Translations under genes and position numbers: made by a program
Origin: Sphingobium sp. SYK-6
GTDB lineage: Bacteria > Pseudomonadota > Alphaproteobacteria > Sphingomonadales > Sphingomonadaceae
Direction: 5' to 3'
DNA: 64,000 bases
NCBI RefSeq assembly: GCF_000283515.1
Contig: NC_015976.1
Span: 2,264,501-2,328,500, forward strand
The notes under the pieces: model-generated
What the model was told of the DNA's origin: nothing
What the model saw: the letters and a program-made list of their open reading frames with translations, nothing else
Databases searched by the model: none
Shown here: positions 1 through 8,478 of the stretch, piece by piece
How the letters are laid out: every line of letters begins with the position of its first letter
Position numbering within the stretch: the stretch's first letter is position 1

Positions 1-557
1 CCGGAGACGGACGGCACGAGCACCCGACGCAGGCCCTGCTCGACGCGCTGACCATCCGTCGGCACAAGGGCAGCTTCGAGGGACTGATCGTCACCATCTG
101 CGGCGACATCCTGCACAGCCGGGTCGCACGCTCGAACATGCTCTGCCTGACCGCGCTGGGCGCGCAGGTGCGCATCTGCGCGCCGCCCACGCTGATGCCG
201 CCGGGGATCGAGCGCTACCGGGTGACGCCGTTCACCGATTTCGACGCCGCCCTTGAAGGCGCGGACGTGGCCATGGCCCTGCGCGTCCAGAACGAGCGGA
301 TGGATGGCGGCTTCATTCCCTCGTCCCGCGAGTTCCATATGCTTTACGGCCTCACGCCCGAGCGACTGAAACGCGCCAAGCCCGATGTGCTCGTCATGCA
401 TCCGGGGCCCATGAACCGCGGCGTGGAGATCACCAGCGGGGTCGCGGACGGCGCGCATTCCGCCATCACCGAGCAGGTGGAAATGGGCGTGGCCGTGCGC
501 ATGGCCTGTCTCGACGTCCTGACACGCAGCGCGAGGGGAGTAGCGGGATGGGCCTGA
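1..557 (+). CDS. pyrB: Aspartate carbamoyltransferase, C-terminal part (5' end outside window)
   Basis: Catalytic chain of aspartate transcarbamoylase, which joins carbamoyl phosphate and aspartate in the second step of de novo pyrimidine synthesis. The frame is open from the window edge (codons begin at base 3). It carries the family motifs [15 protein letters not shown] and [12 protein letters not shown] near the edge and [11 protein letters not shown] further on, in the usual order for the aspartate-binding half. About 185 residues are present, so the N-terminal carbamoyl-phosphate domain lies upstream. Its TGA overlaps the start of the pyrC-like gene by 10 bases, which suggests translational coupling and co-assembly of the two products. 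Identity is very secure; the true start is not visible. Confidence 0.96.
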   Translation, partial: GDGRHEHPTQALLDALTIRRHKGSFEGLIVTICGDILHSRVARSNMLCLTALGAQVRICAPPTLMPPGIERYRVTPFTDFDAALEGADVAMALRVQNERMDGGFIPSSREFHMLYGLTPERLKRAKPDVLVMHPGPMNRGVEITSGVADGAHSAITEQVEMGVAVRMACLDVLTRSARGVAGWA

Positions 558-1771
558 CCGCGATCGTCAATGGCCGGATCTGCGATCCTGCCGCCTCCGC
601 GCTGTCGTCCGGCGCTGTCATCATCCGGGACGACAGGATCGAGGCGATCGGCGTGTCCGACGTGCCGGCCGACGCCGCGATCATCGATGCGCGCGGCATG
701 ATCGTGGCGCCCGGCATCATCGATATCGGCGTGTTCCGCACCGACAAGCCGGCCTTTCATTTCTCCGGCATCACCCGCGCGGCGCTGATGCCGGACCAGT
801 CGCCCGTGCTGGATGACCCCGGGCTCGTCCAGCATGCCGCGCGCGCGGGCAAGCCAGATTTCTGGGTTCATCCGCTCGGTGCCGCGACGCGGGGCCTGGA
901 AGGACGCGAACTCGCCGAAATGGGCCTGATGAAGGCCGCGGGCGCACGGGCCATCGCGACCGGTCGGAGCTGGATCGCGGATTCGGGCGTCATGCTGCGC
1001 GTGCTGCGCTACGCCGCTGCGCTGGACCTCACGGTCATCACGCATGCCGAAGACGGAGGCCTGACGGCAAATGCGGTGGCGACCGACGGTGAGACGGCCT
1101 CGCGGCTCGGCCTCGCCAGCGCTCCGGCCTGCGCGGAAGCGATCGCCATCGCGCGCGACATCGCGCTCGCCCGGGAGACCGGCGCACGTCTGCACATCCG
1201 CATCGTCACCACGGCGGCCGGGTTCGATCTCGTGCGGGCGGCCAAGGCGGAAGGACTGCCGGTCACTTGCGGCATCACGCCGTCCTATCTTTTCCTCAAC
1301 GATCAGGCGGTGAGCGATTTTCGCACCTTCGCGCGCATGTCCCCGCCCTTGCGGGACGAAAGCGAGCGCCTTGCCGCGATCGCCGCCGTCGCGGACGGGA
1401 CCATCGACATTCTCTGCTCCGGCCATGATCCGCGCGGGCCGGAGGACAAGCGCCTCCCGTTCGCGGATGCCGCGCCGGGCGTCGCGGGGGCGGAAACGCT
1501 GCTTCCCCTCTCCCTCAACCTCGTGCGCGAAGGCAAGATCAGCGAGGCGCGCATGATGACGCTGCTGGCGACCAACCCGGCGCGCCTGCTTGGCCTCGAT
1601 GCGGGCCGCCTCGCGCCGGGCGCCCCGGCGGACATCATCCTCATCGATCCGGACACGCCGTGGATCGTCGATTCCGGCAAGATGGCGGCCGCCGCCGGCA
1701 ACACGCCCTTCGACAGGCTCCCCGTGCAGGGCCGGGCCAGGATGATCCTGAAGGGCGGCGAGATCCGCTGA
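548..1771 (+). CDS. pyrC: Dihydroorotase-like protein with degraded metal site (pseudo-DHOase, PyrC')
   Basis: A 407-residue amidohydrolase-fold protein of the class I dihydroorotase family, starting inside pyrB. The fold is recognisable (PGIIDIGV at about residues 55-62, ITHAEDGGL, the [10 protein letters not shown] segment, and AGAETLLPL). The metal-binding positions are mostly lost: the HxH after the Asp of strand 1 reads G-V-F (residues 61-63), the usual TPHHL reads TPSYL, and the usual TDHAPH reads SGHDPR, losing the catalytic Asp. In Pseudomonas an inactive PyrC' encoded next to PyrB is needed to assemble active transcarbamoylase, and the overlap here fits that role. Databases would probably label it dihydroorotase; I infer it is structural, so an active enzyme should be encoded elsewhere. 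Confidence 0.9.
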   Translation: MGLTAIVNGRICDPAASALSSGAVIIRDDRIEAIGVSDVPADAAIIDARGMIVAPGIIDIGVFRTDKPAFHFSGITRAALMPDQSPVLDDPGLVQHAARAGKPDFWVHPLGAATRGLEGRELAEMGLMKAAGARAIATGRSWIADSGVMLRVLRYAAALDLTVITHAEDGGLTANAVATDGETASRLGLASAPACAEAIAIARDIALARETGARLHIRIVTTAAGFDLVRAAKAEGLPVTCGITPSYLFLNDQAVSDFRTFARMSPPLRDESERLAAIAAVADGTIDILCSGHDPRGPEDKRLPFADAAPGVAGAETLLPLSLNLVREGKISEARMMTLLATNPARLLGLDAGRLAPGAPADIILIDPDTPWIVDSGKMAAAAGNTPFDRLPVQGRARMILKGGEIR

Positions 1772-1940
1772 CTCGCCGGTCCGGGCTTCCAAAGGTCAGC
1801 TGACCGAAACGTGCAGCGCAAGCGGGCTTGAGCGCCTGCTCGGCCATTTGATTCGCGGAGCCGTGGCGAGACGGGTGCCACGACGATCAGACGGAAGCGA
1901 TGGACGGCGCGAGGGCCTGGCGATGCCGGTGCAACGCGGC
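1772..1940. other. Intergenic stretch after pyrC'
   Basis: With the adjoining repeat and the bases up to 2385 this forms about 610 bases without a convincing gene. Short frames run through it on both strands but none has a ribosome binding site, a family motif or good codon use. No terminator with a T tract is evident after the pyrC' stop. Confidence 0.5.
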
Positions 1941-2207
1941 GCTGCGCTCTGGAAGTTTACAAAGTTGACGACACGTCTCCGTCAACTTCCGCTTCCGTGA
2001 ACTTTCGATGAGATGGATGCCGTAGCTTGTCCGGGCGAGCCTGTACGGCCCGACCGGACAATGAAAGCCTTCCCGCAAGAGAAGCATGCATTACCTGTCC
2101 CTGTCACTTGTCGCCCGAAAGAGGCGTCCGGCAGGGCTGCCATGGCGGCAGGGGTGTAGGACAGCGGAAAAGCAAGGCTGAGAGGGATGGAAGCGGGAGC
2201 ACGACCG
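1941..2207 (-). repeat. Dispersed repeat, copy A (about 265 bp)
   Basis: Read on the minus strand, this segment matches 50026-50280 on the plus strand. Shared blocks include TTGCTTTTCC, CTGTCCTACACCCC, GCCATGGCAGCCCTGCCGGA, GGAAGCGGAAG and TTTGTAAACTTCCAGAGCGC. Near its end lies a perfect 9-bp stem AAGTTGACG/CGTCAACTT with a 9-base loop (1962-1988). The other copy has AAGATGAC/GTCATCTT at the same place, a compensatory change. The orientation points towards the 3' end of pyrC', so copy A is not placed as a promoter of any visible gene. A short frame of about 44-48 codons ends at the same TAA in both copies, but its sequence is poorly conserved. Confidence 0.8.
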
Positions 2208-2385
2208 ACACCGGGCCGCCAGAGATAGCGACCCTCTTCCGGCGCTCGTCGGAGGCCAGGTTTCAACTGGAGCCCCACGCATGCCGAGATGACGAGGTGC
2301 CAACGCGGGAAATGACGATGTGCCAGATCGCATACCGCTCCCGAGCAGACCGCCGGTGTTCATCTACGCCGCCTGGGCGGCGCTC

Positions 2386-3825
2386 TCAGCGCGCCGCAGC
2401 GAGGCGGGACGACCCGGCTGCCTGTTTCGCGGAAGCGACCCTGCTGTCCTCTCCCTTTGCCCGGGCACGGGCCATTCGGGTGCTGTCCGTATCGTCGAGA
2501 CGCACGAAGCAGGGCTGGCCCGAGGCACGGAGGGAATTGCACAGCGTCACCGCCGAGGCACGATCGCCAAAGCCGCGAATGGCGAGGCGATGAAAGGCGC
2601 GACCGTTCAGCGTGACTTCGCTGTGGACCTCGTTGAAGCCGCCGACAGCGTCGCGCGTGCGGCTCAGCTTCGCCCACTTTTCCCGCGCCACCGCTTCATT
2701 GTCGTAAGCGCCAAGCTGGACGACCCAGTCACTTGCGCGCTCGTCGGCGACCGGCGCGACCAGACGGGCAACGCGGCTCATGCCGGTGCGCGCGACAAGT
2801 GTCTGCGCATCCGAGCCGCCGGACCGCTGGAACGCATCCCGGACCGCGCGACGCATCGGGTCGGCCGGTGCTTGGATCATCGGCGACGCCGCTTCGTTGC
2901 CGGATCCGAAGGCAGCGGCCAGTGCGAGCGTATCGGGCGAAGCGGGCTTGGGTTCCGCGGCAGCCATGGCCACGGGTTCGGCTGCCGGCGCCGCGGCCGG
3001 TTCGGCCGACGCCATGGAAAGCTCGGCGCGCGCCTGCGCGACCGGGTCGGCGAGCGCCGCCATCCGCGCGGGGGTCTCGCCGGTCCCGCGCAGCGCGAGG
3101 CGTTCGGGCTGGCCGGCATCGTCGGCGCGCGGAACGACGCCGATCATCGCATGAACGCGCGCGCCCTTCTCTTCGCCTTCAGAAATGCGGGACCATTGGG
3201 CAATACGCTGCTCGGCCTCGCGCGCGGGCAGGTCCTGGCCGGCAACGAGTCGCGCCTGTCCCCACGCGCCACCGAGCGCAAGGGCATAAGCCAGATTCTG
3301 GCGAGTCTGCGCCGTCGCATCCGGCTCACGGCTCGCTGCAAGCAGGGCGCGGGCGCCCTCGCGCACGTCCCCGGCCATGGCCATGGCGAGCCCATAATCG
3401 GCAGCAGGCAGAGAGCCGGCATGGTCCGCGAGCAATGCCCGGGCGGCTGCGTCATCGCCGAGTCCGGCCTGCGTCAGCGCAAGGCTGATGATCGTGCGCA
3501 CATCGCGGTTGCCCAGCGTCATCGCGTCGCTGAACGCAGTCCGCGCGGAAAGATAGCGCCCGTTGGCGAGATAGGCCCGGCCAAGCAGGGCCCGGGCGTC
3601 CCCGTCCTGCGGTGCGGCGGCCACCAGCGCCTCGGCCTGCAGCAGCGCGCGGGCATAATCCTTGCCGGCCAGCGCCTGCTCGACGCGCGCGCCAAGCGTC
3701 GGCGCCTGGGCCGCGCTGATCGCCGGGCGATGATCCCGCCCTGCCCCGCTGCAGCCAACCATGGATGATCCGAGGATCGCCCCGGAAGCCAGCATGATCG
3801 AGAAGGTCCGTTTCGCCATGACCAT
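2386..3825 (-). CDS. TPR and SPOR domain lipoprotein
   Basis: About 479 residues. The start at 3825 (MVMAKRT) has AAGGA five bases upstream. The N-terminus looks like a lipoprotein signal (hydrophobic stretch ending MVGC). Next come TPR-type helical pairs (ALAGKDYARALLQAEALVAA and following), an Ala/Pro/Glu-rich linker, and a C-terminal SPOR domain (WVVQLGAYDNEAVAREKWAK) followed by a basic tail. SPOR domains bind septal peptidoglycan stripped of stem peptides, so a cell-envelope or division-site role is likely. It follows the RHH-like gene by only 7 bases and so is the third gene of the parA operon. The TPR part resembles TadD-like proteins; no closer function can be assigned. Confidence 0.85.
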   Translation of the reverse strand: MVMAKRTFSIMLASGAILGSSMVGCSGAGRDHRPAISAAQAPTLGARVEQALAGKDYARALLQAEALVAAAPQDGDARALLGRAYLANGRYLSARTAFSDAMTLGNRDVRTIISLALTQAGLGDDAAARALLADHAGSLPAADYGLAMAMAGDVREGARALLAASREPDATAQTRQNLAYALALGGAWGQARLVAGQDLPAREAEQRIAQWSRISEGEEKGARVHAMIGVVPRADDAGQPERLALRGTGETPARMAALADPVAQARAELSMASAEPAAAPAAEPVAMAAAEPKPASPDTLALAAAFGSGNEAASPMIQAPADPMRRAVRDAFQRSGGSDAQTLVARTGMSRVARLVAPVADERASDWVVQLGAYDNEAVAREKWAKLSRTRDAVGGFNEVHSEVTLNGRAFHRLAIRGFGDRASAVTLCNSLRASGQPCFVRLDDTDSTRMARARAKGEDSRVASAKQAAGSSRLAAAR

Positions 3826-3832
3826 TGATTCC

Positions 3833-4462
3833 TTATTTGCCGCGCGAGGCCGTACGGCGGGCCTCGACCTGCCGGGCAAGTGCGTTGAGCTGCTCGTTTT
3901 CGGTGATGAGCGTATCGAGTGCCTCGATGAGCAACTGCTGTGCCGAGCGGTTGCTGACCGCGCTCAGCAGGCGCAGGCGCAAATGCCGTTCCTGGTCGAT
4001 GCGCAGCGTGAAGGCCGCCTTGCGCGCCGCTTCCGTCAACTTGGCCGGGCTCCGGCTCTCGGCCTTGCGCGGCGCGGTCCGGGCATTGATCCGCTTCGCG
4101 AGCGCCTGAAGCTGCTCCTCGATCGGCGAGATCGGCATCGGCGGGGCTGGCGCGAGCGCCTCGGCAGCAGGCACGGCGGAAGCGCATTCGGCCGTCATGC
4201 TGTCATCGGGCGTGCGCGCGGCCTCCTCTTCAGTCGCCTGCGCGGTCTCCGGGCCGGTTGGCAGCGCGATCTCCGCCTCGGGACAGTCGGGCTCGCCCAT
4301 GTCGTTCCACCCGAGATCATCGTTCGTCGGGAGCGGCGCGTGCAGGCCGCCCAGGGTCGGGCGGCGCATCGCCGGGCGTGCGGTGCCGCGCCGGGCCAGC
4401 AGGCCGGCGGTCAGCGAGGCAGCGGGGCGCGGCTCGGGCATGGAATTCTCGGAGCCGCTCAT
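3833..4462 (-). CDS. Small protein with RHH-like C-terminus, partner of ParA
   Basis: About 209 residues. The ATG overlaps the parA stop by one base (TGATG), a sign of coupled translation. The N-terminal two thirds are low-complexity and Pro/Ala/Glu-rich. The C-terminus (TEAARKAAFTLRIDQERHLR and then SAVSNRSAQQLLIEALDTLI) has the beta strand-helix-helix pattern of a CopG/MetJ-type ribbon-helix-helix DNA-binding domain. Chromosomal ParA-like ATPases often pair with a small DNA-binding or adaptor protein, so this may be the cargo adaptor or centromere binder. The RHH assignment is by pattern only. Confidence 0.78.
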   Translation of the reverse strand: MSGSENSMPEPRPAASLTAGLLARRGTARPAMRRPTLGGLHAPLPTNDDLGWNDMGEPDCPEAEIALPTGPETAQATEEEAARTPDDSMTAECASAVPAAEALAPAPPMPISPIEEQLQALAKRINARTAPRKAESRSPAKLTEAARKAAFTLRIDQERHLRLRLLSAVSNRSAQQLLIEALDTLITENEQLNALARQVEARRTASRGK

Positions 4463-5211
4463 CAGTTGACGATCCTTCTGCCAAAGCCGCCCTGGTGGCG
4501 GATCATGGTCGTGGGGTGCCCCGACGAGAAGACGGTGCGGCGGAAGTTGCGCTCCAGCCGGTCCGCGACATAGGTCCACAGGGCCTCGATTTCCCTGGCG
4601 GATTTGCCATTGGCGTCGAAGTCCATGACTGTCCGCCCGTCGATCATCGAGGAGGCGAAATCGGTGCGGTGATGAACGGTGACGGGGGCGACCGTGCCGT
4701 GCTGGGAAAGGGCAATGGCCGCTTCGGACGTGATGCGCGCCTTCGGCGTCGCGGCATTCACGACGAAGATCAGGGGTTTGCCCGCACGTTCGCACAGGTC
4801 GACCGTGGCGCCCACGGCACGCAGGTCATGCGGGCTGGGGCGCGTCGGCACGACGATCAGTTCGGCCACGCCGATCACGCTCTGGATGGCCATGGTGATG
4901 GCGGGCGGCGTATCGATAACGGCGAGCTTGAAGCCCTGCTGGCGCAACAGTTCGAGGTCCGATGCAAGGCGGGCCACCGTCGTCTGGGCAAAGGCGGGGA
5001 ATTCCTCGGTGCGCTCGTTCCACCAGTCGGCGAGCGAGCCCTGCGGATCGATATCGATGAGTACGACCGGCCCGGCGCCCGCGCGCTGGGCCTGGACAGC
5101 GAGATGCCCGGACAAGGTCGTCTTGCCCGAACCGCCCTTCTGGGACGCAAGTGCCAAGATTCTCACAGATTTCCCCTGGTCGTTCATCCGCCGGAAGCGG
5201 CAAGCTCTCAT
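4462..5211 (-). CDS. ParA/MinD-family ATPase
   Basis: A 249-residue deviant Walker ATPase. Walker A is QKGGSGKTT (signature Lys present), the switch II/Walker B region is VIDTPPAIT, and IDIDPQGSLADWW is the usual ParA strand. Such ATPases position chromosomes, plasmids, pili or polar complexes by ATP-dependent dimerisation on DNA. It heads an operon with an RHH-like protein and a SPOR lipoprotein, with no parB or rep gene nearby, so it is an orphan ParA rather than the chromosomal parAB. The start at 5211 has AGGG six bases upstream; an internal ATG at 5187 is possible. Confidence 0.9.
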   Translation of the reverse strand: MRACRFRRMNDQGKSVRILALASQKGGSGKTTLSGHLAVQAQRAGAGPVVLIDIDPQGSLADWWNERTEEFPAFAQTTVARLASDLELLRQQGFKLAVIDTPPAITMAIQSVIGVAELIVVPTRPSPHDLRAVGATVDLCERAGKPLIFVVNAATPKARITSEAAIALSQHGTVAPVTVHHRTDFASSMIDGRTVMDFDANGKSAREIEALWTYVADRLERNFRRTVFSSGHPTTMIRHQGGFGRRIVN

Positions 5212-5373
5212 GAGGCGCCCTAAAATTCGGTTAAATCCGCCGTTTCGCGAGGGCAGGTCCGTCCGGGAAGGTCGCGTCGGGGCACGAGGGCAGCGATCAG
5301 CCCTAGGATTTGATTAACCACAAGCCGCTAGGGTTGACCCCGTTTCGGCCCGCGCCGCCCCGGAGTCATGAGC

Positions 5374-6441
5374 ATGAGATCGATCAGCGCCACCATCATC
5401 CTGACCGGCCTCCTGATGTCGGGCGCCGCCCTCCAGGCCAGCGTCAAGACGGGCGTCGATGCCTGGAACCAGGGCGACTACGTCCGCGCCGTCGAACAAT
5501 GGCGGCCGGAAGCGATCGGCGGCAATGCCGATGCGCAGTTCAATCTGGGGCAGGCCTACAAGCTCGGCCGGGGCGTGCCGGTGGATCTGCCCGTGGCGCT
5601 CGAATGGTATCGCAAGGCGGCCGAACGGGGCCATCAGAAAGCTGCCGACAATTATGGCCTGCTGCTCTTCCAGCAGGGGCGCCGGGAAGACGCCATCGCC
5701 TATATCAAGGCATCGGCCGAGCGCGGCGAGCCGCGTGCGCAATATGTCTACGGAACGGCCCTGTTCAATGGCGACTTGGCCCCGCGCGACTGGGTGAAAG
5801 CCTATGCGCTGATGACGAGCGCGGCGCGCGCCGGCATCGGTCAGGCTACCGCCAGCCTTGCCGAGATGGATCGCTATATTCCTGAGGCGCAGCGAACGGA
5901 GGGACTGGCCATGGCAGCGTCCATGGCGTCCGGCGAAGTGTCACAAGAGGCGCCGACTGTCCGGCCCGTGGCGGTCGCGCCGTCATCGCGCATTGCCCAA
6001 GCCTCCACGCCTGTCCCGGCGCCTGCGGCCAAAGCGCGCACGGATCGCGCAGCGACGATGCCCGCATCCGTGCAGGCGCCTGTCCGTCCCACTCCCGCAC
6101 CGGCTCCCCAAGTTACGGCCGCATCAGCGACGCCGACCCCAAAGCCTGCCAAGGCCACGCCCTCCCCGGCACCCGCGAGCGTTCGCCCAATGCCGCGTCC
6201 ATCAGCCTCGGGACGCTGGCGTGTCCAGCTCGGTGCTTTCAAGGAGCAAGGCCGCGCACAGGCGCTGTGGGCCTCGCTCGGCAAGAAGGTCCCTGCCCTT
6301 TCGGGCTTCCAGCCAGCGTTCATCGCAGCAAATGGCTTCACCCGGCTGCTGGTCGGTCCGCTGGACAATGCCGCCGATGCCCGGGCCCTTTGCGAGCGGA
6401 TACGCCCGACCGGGACGCCCTGCATGGCGACCAGCCAGTAG
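5374..6441 (+). CDS. Secreted Sel1-repeat and SPOR domain protein
   Basis: About 355 residues. GGAG lies eight bases before the ATG at 5374; an ATG at 5368 is also in frame. A signal peptide (ISATIILTGLLMSGAALQA) is followed by Sel1-like repeats (AQFNLGQAYKLGRGVP, ALEWYRKAAERGHQKAADNY, AQYVYGTALFNGDLAPRDW), a Pro/Ala-rich linker of about 100 residues and a C-terminal SPOR domain (WRVQLGAFKEQGRAQALWAS). This fits a periplasmic septal-peptidoglycan-binding protein. It is transcribed divergently from the parA operon across roughly 160 bases. Both flanking units encode a SPOR protein, so shared regulation or a shared envelope role is plausible. Confidence 0.87.
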   Translation: MRSISATIILTGLLMSGAALQASVKTGVDAWNQGDYVRAVEQWRPEAIGGNADAQFNLGQAYKLGRGVPVDLPVALEWYRKAAERGHQKAADNYGLLLFQQGRREDAIAYIKASAERGEPRAQYVYGTALFNGDLAPRDWVKAYALMTSAARAGIGQATASLAEMDRYIPEAQRTEGLAMAASMASGEVSQEAPTVRPVAVAPSSRIAQASTPVPAPAAKARTDRAATMPASVQAPVRPTPAPAPQVTAASATPTPKPAKATPSPAPASVRPMPRPSASGRWRVQLGAFKEQGRAQALWASLGKKVPALSGFQPAFIAANGFTRLLVGPLDNAADARALCERIRPTGTPCMATSQ

Positions 6442-6482
6442 AAGATCGATCGCTTCCGGCCCGGCGCCTGCATCCGCTGGCG

Positions 6483-7379
6483 TCAGTCGTCCATCCACTG
6501 CGCGCGAGGAATACCGAGCGCATGCAGCAGGGTGCTAAGATCGCCCCGATCGATCGCGACATCGGCGGCGGCCCGTGTGCGCGGCTTGGCATGATAGGCC
6601 ACACCCAGCCCGGCGGCCTCGATCATTGGGATGTCGTTCGCGCCGTCACCGATGGCGATCGACTGGGCGGGGCTGATGCCGAGTGCATCGATGGCGCCAA
6701 GCAGCTCGGCCCGCTTGCGCGCCGCATCCACGATCGGCTGCTCCACCGTGCCCGCCAGCTTGCCGTCCGCGACATGCAGGATATTCGCGACCTGCCGATG
6801 AAAGCCGATCGCCGCGCTCACTGGCCCGGCAAAGGGCACGAAGCCACCGGACACCAGGATCGTGCATGCCCCGCGCGCGACGAGAGTGCGCACCAATGCG
6901 CGCCCGCCGGGCATCAGCCGCACCCGCTCTTCGCGGCACTGGTCCAGCACAGCTTCGTCCAGTCCCTTGAGCAAGGCGACTCGCCCCGCCAGCGCTTCGG
7001 CGAAATCAAGTTCGCCACGCATCGCCCGCTCCGTCACTTCGGCGATCTGCGGCTTGAGCCCTGCATAATCCGCCAGTTCGTCGATGCACTCGATGGTGAT
7101 CATCGTGGAGTCCATGTCCGCGATGAACAGGCGGCAATCGCGATTGGCCTGGGCGAGCACGAAGAGATCGGCGGGCAGCGCCAGCGCCTCGATCGCCGAG
7201 CGGGCCAGCGCGCGGTCACCGCTGAAGGCGATATCGACCGCTTCACCCTCGTCGATCCACACCGGCGGCGCGGTTTCCAGCCCGGCAGCCACCAGCGCCT
7301 CGCGCGCGCGGTCCACCACCCCCTGCCCAAGTCCCTCATGCGCGACTAAGGTCGCGATCATGTCCATGCCGTCAGCCAT
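6483..7379 (-). CDS. serB: Phosphoserine phosphatase
   Basis: About 298 residues. It dephosphorylates phosphoserine in the last step of serine synthesis. HAD-superfamily motifs are complete: motif I DMDSTMITIECIDELAD, motif II LVSGGFVPFAGP, and motif III GDGANDIPMIEAAGLGVAYH. The N-terminal 80 residues form the regulatory-type domain seen in longer SerB proteins. The start MADGMDM at 7379 has a GGA eight bases upstream; ATGs at 7367 and 7361 are alternatives. Its start region overlaps that of divergent miaA, so both promoters must lie within the opposite gene or the genes share a very compact control region. Confidence 0.95.
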   Translation of the reverse strand: MADGMDMIATLVAHEGLGQGVVDRAREALVAAGLETAPPVWIDEGEAVDIAFSGDRALARSAIEALALPADLFVLAQANRDCRLFIADMDSTMITIECIDELADYAGLKPQIAEVTERAMRGELDFAEALAGRVALLKGLDEAVLDQCREERVRLMPGGRALVRTLVARGACTILVSGGFVPFAGPVSAAIGFHRQVANILHVADGKLAGTVEQPIVDAARKRAELLGAIDALGISPAQSIAIGDGANDIPMIEAAGLGVAYHAKPRTRAAADVAIDRGDLSTLLHALGIPRAQWMDD

Positions 7380-8304
7380 TGAGAATTCCGTCTTGCACGA
7401 CCCGGAGCGGCCGCCGGTCGCGCTTATTGCCGGGCCGACGGCCAGCGGCAAGAGCGCAGTCGCGCTGCGCCTCGCCGAAGCGACCGGCGGCGTGATCGTG
7501 AATGCCGATGCAAGCCAGGTCTATGCCGATCTTGCCGTGCTCACCGCTCGCCCGCCCGCAGCCGACCTTGCCCGGGCGGAGCACCGGCTGTTCGGCCATG
7601 TCGACGGGCTGGAAGATTATTCGGCCGCGCGATGGGCGAGCGAAGCGCGCGCGCAGATCGATGCGGCGCATGCGCAGGGCCGGCCCGCGATCCTTGTGGG
7701 TGGAACCGGGCTCTATCTCGACACGCTGCTGCGCGGGATCGCGCCGGTGCCGGAAATCGACCCGGTGATCCGTGCCGCTGTGCGCGCCATGCCGGTCTCG
7801 CAGAGCTGGCCCCTGCTCGCCCGGGAGGATCCCGAAGCCGCCGCTCGCCTGCGCCCGAGCGACACGACACGCGTCGCGCGCGCGCTCGAAGTCGTGCGTT
7901 CCACCGGCCGCCCGCTGGCGGAATGGCAGAAGCACCGCGAGGGCGGCATCATCGGGCGGATGCCGGTCCGCGCCGCTGTCGTCATGCTGCCGCGTGATGT
8001 GCTCCATGCGCGCGCGGCGCAGCGACTCGACGAGATGCTGAAAGGTGGCGCGGTGGAGGAAGTGGCCGCGCTGATGGGGCGCGATCTGCCAGCCGATCGC
8101 CCCGTGCTGCGGGCACTGGGCGTCCGGGAGATCGCGGACATGCTGGCTGGGCGCACCACGCCCGAGGAAGCGCATGCCGCCATCTTCACGCTCACGCGCG
8201 CCTATCAGAAGCGCCAGACGACATGGGCGCGCAACCGCCAGCGCGACTGGACCATGCGCGCGCCCGACGAGATCACAGGCATGGAGGATCTCGCGATCCT
8301 TTGA
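7360..8304 (+). CDS. miaA: tRNA dimethylallyltransferase
   Basis: About 314 residues. It transfers dimethylallyl to A37 of tRNAs reading UNN codons. Seen: P-loop AGPTASGKSAVALRLAE, substrate loop NADASQVYADL, VGGTGLYLDTLL, and the anticodon-binding helical domain ending with TLTRAYQKRQTTWARNRQ. AAGG sits eight bases before the ATG at 7360; an ATG at 7366 is also possible. It lies head-to-head with serB, and the first codons of the two genes overlap by about 20 bases. Confidence 0.96.
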   Translation: MSMPSAIENSVLHDPERPPVALIAGPTASGKSAVALRLAEATGGVIVNADASQVYADLAVLTARPPAADLARAEHRLFGHVDGLEDYSAARWASEARAQIDAAHAQGRPAILVGGTGLYLDTLLRGIAPVPEIDPVIRAAVRAMPVSQSWPLLAREDPEAAARLRPSDTTRVARALEVVRSTGRPLAEWQKHREGGIIGRMPVRAAVVMLPRDVLHARAAQRLDEMLKGGAVEEVAALMGRDLPADRPVLRALGVREIADMLAGRTTPEEAHAAIFTLTRAYQKRQTTWARNRQRDWTMRAPDEITGMEDLAIL

Positions 8305-8478
8305 GAGTTCGCCGGAGGGGGCCCGGCCGCGTCACCGATCCGGAAAGCCGCGCGGAATTCTCCATATGGGACATCGGCATGCCCGGGCAGCCGAAAGATC
8401 ATGGTTAAACACCTTCAACCTTTTGCGCCCCACGCCTATCAGCCCCGCTGGATCTATTCTTGACGATGAGGAGGCTTC

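Noticed and set aside
344-1792. Long minus-strand open frame (482 codons) opposite pyrC'
   Set aside because: Antisense shadow of a high-GC gene: no motif, no ribosome binding site, Arg/Gly/His-rich low-complexity product.
1982-2278. Small protein gene inside repeat copy A
   Set aside because: The frame is not conserved in copy B outside the last few codons; the DNA structure is conserved better than any protein.
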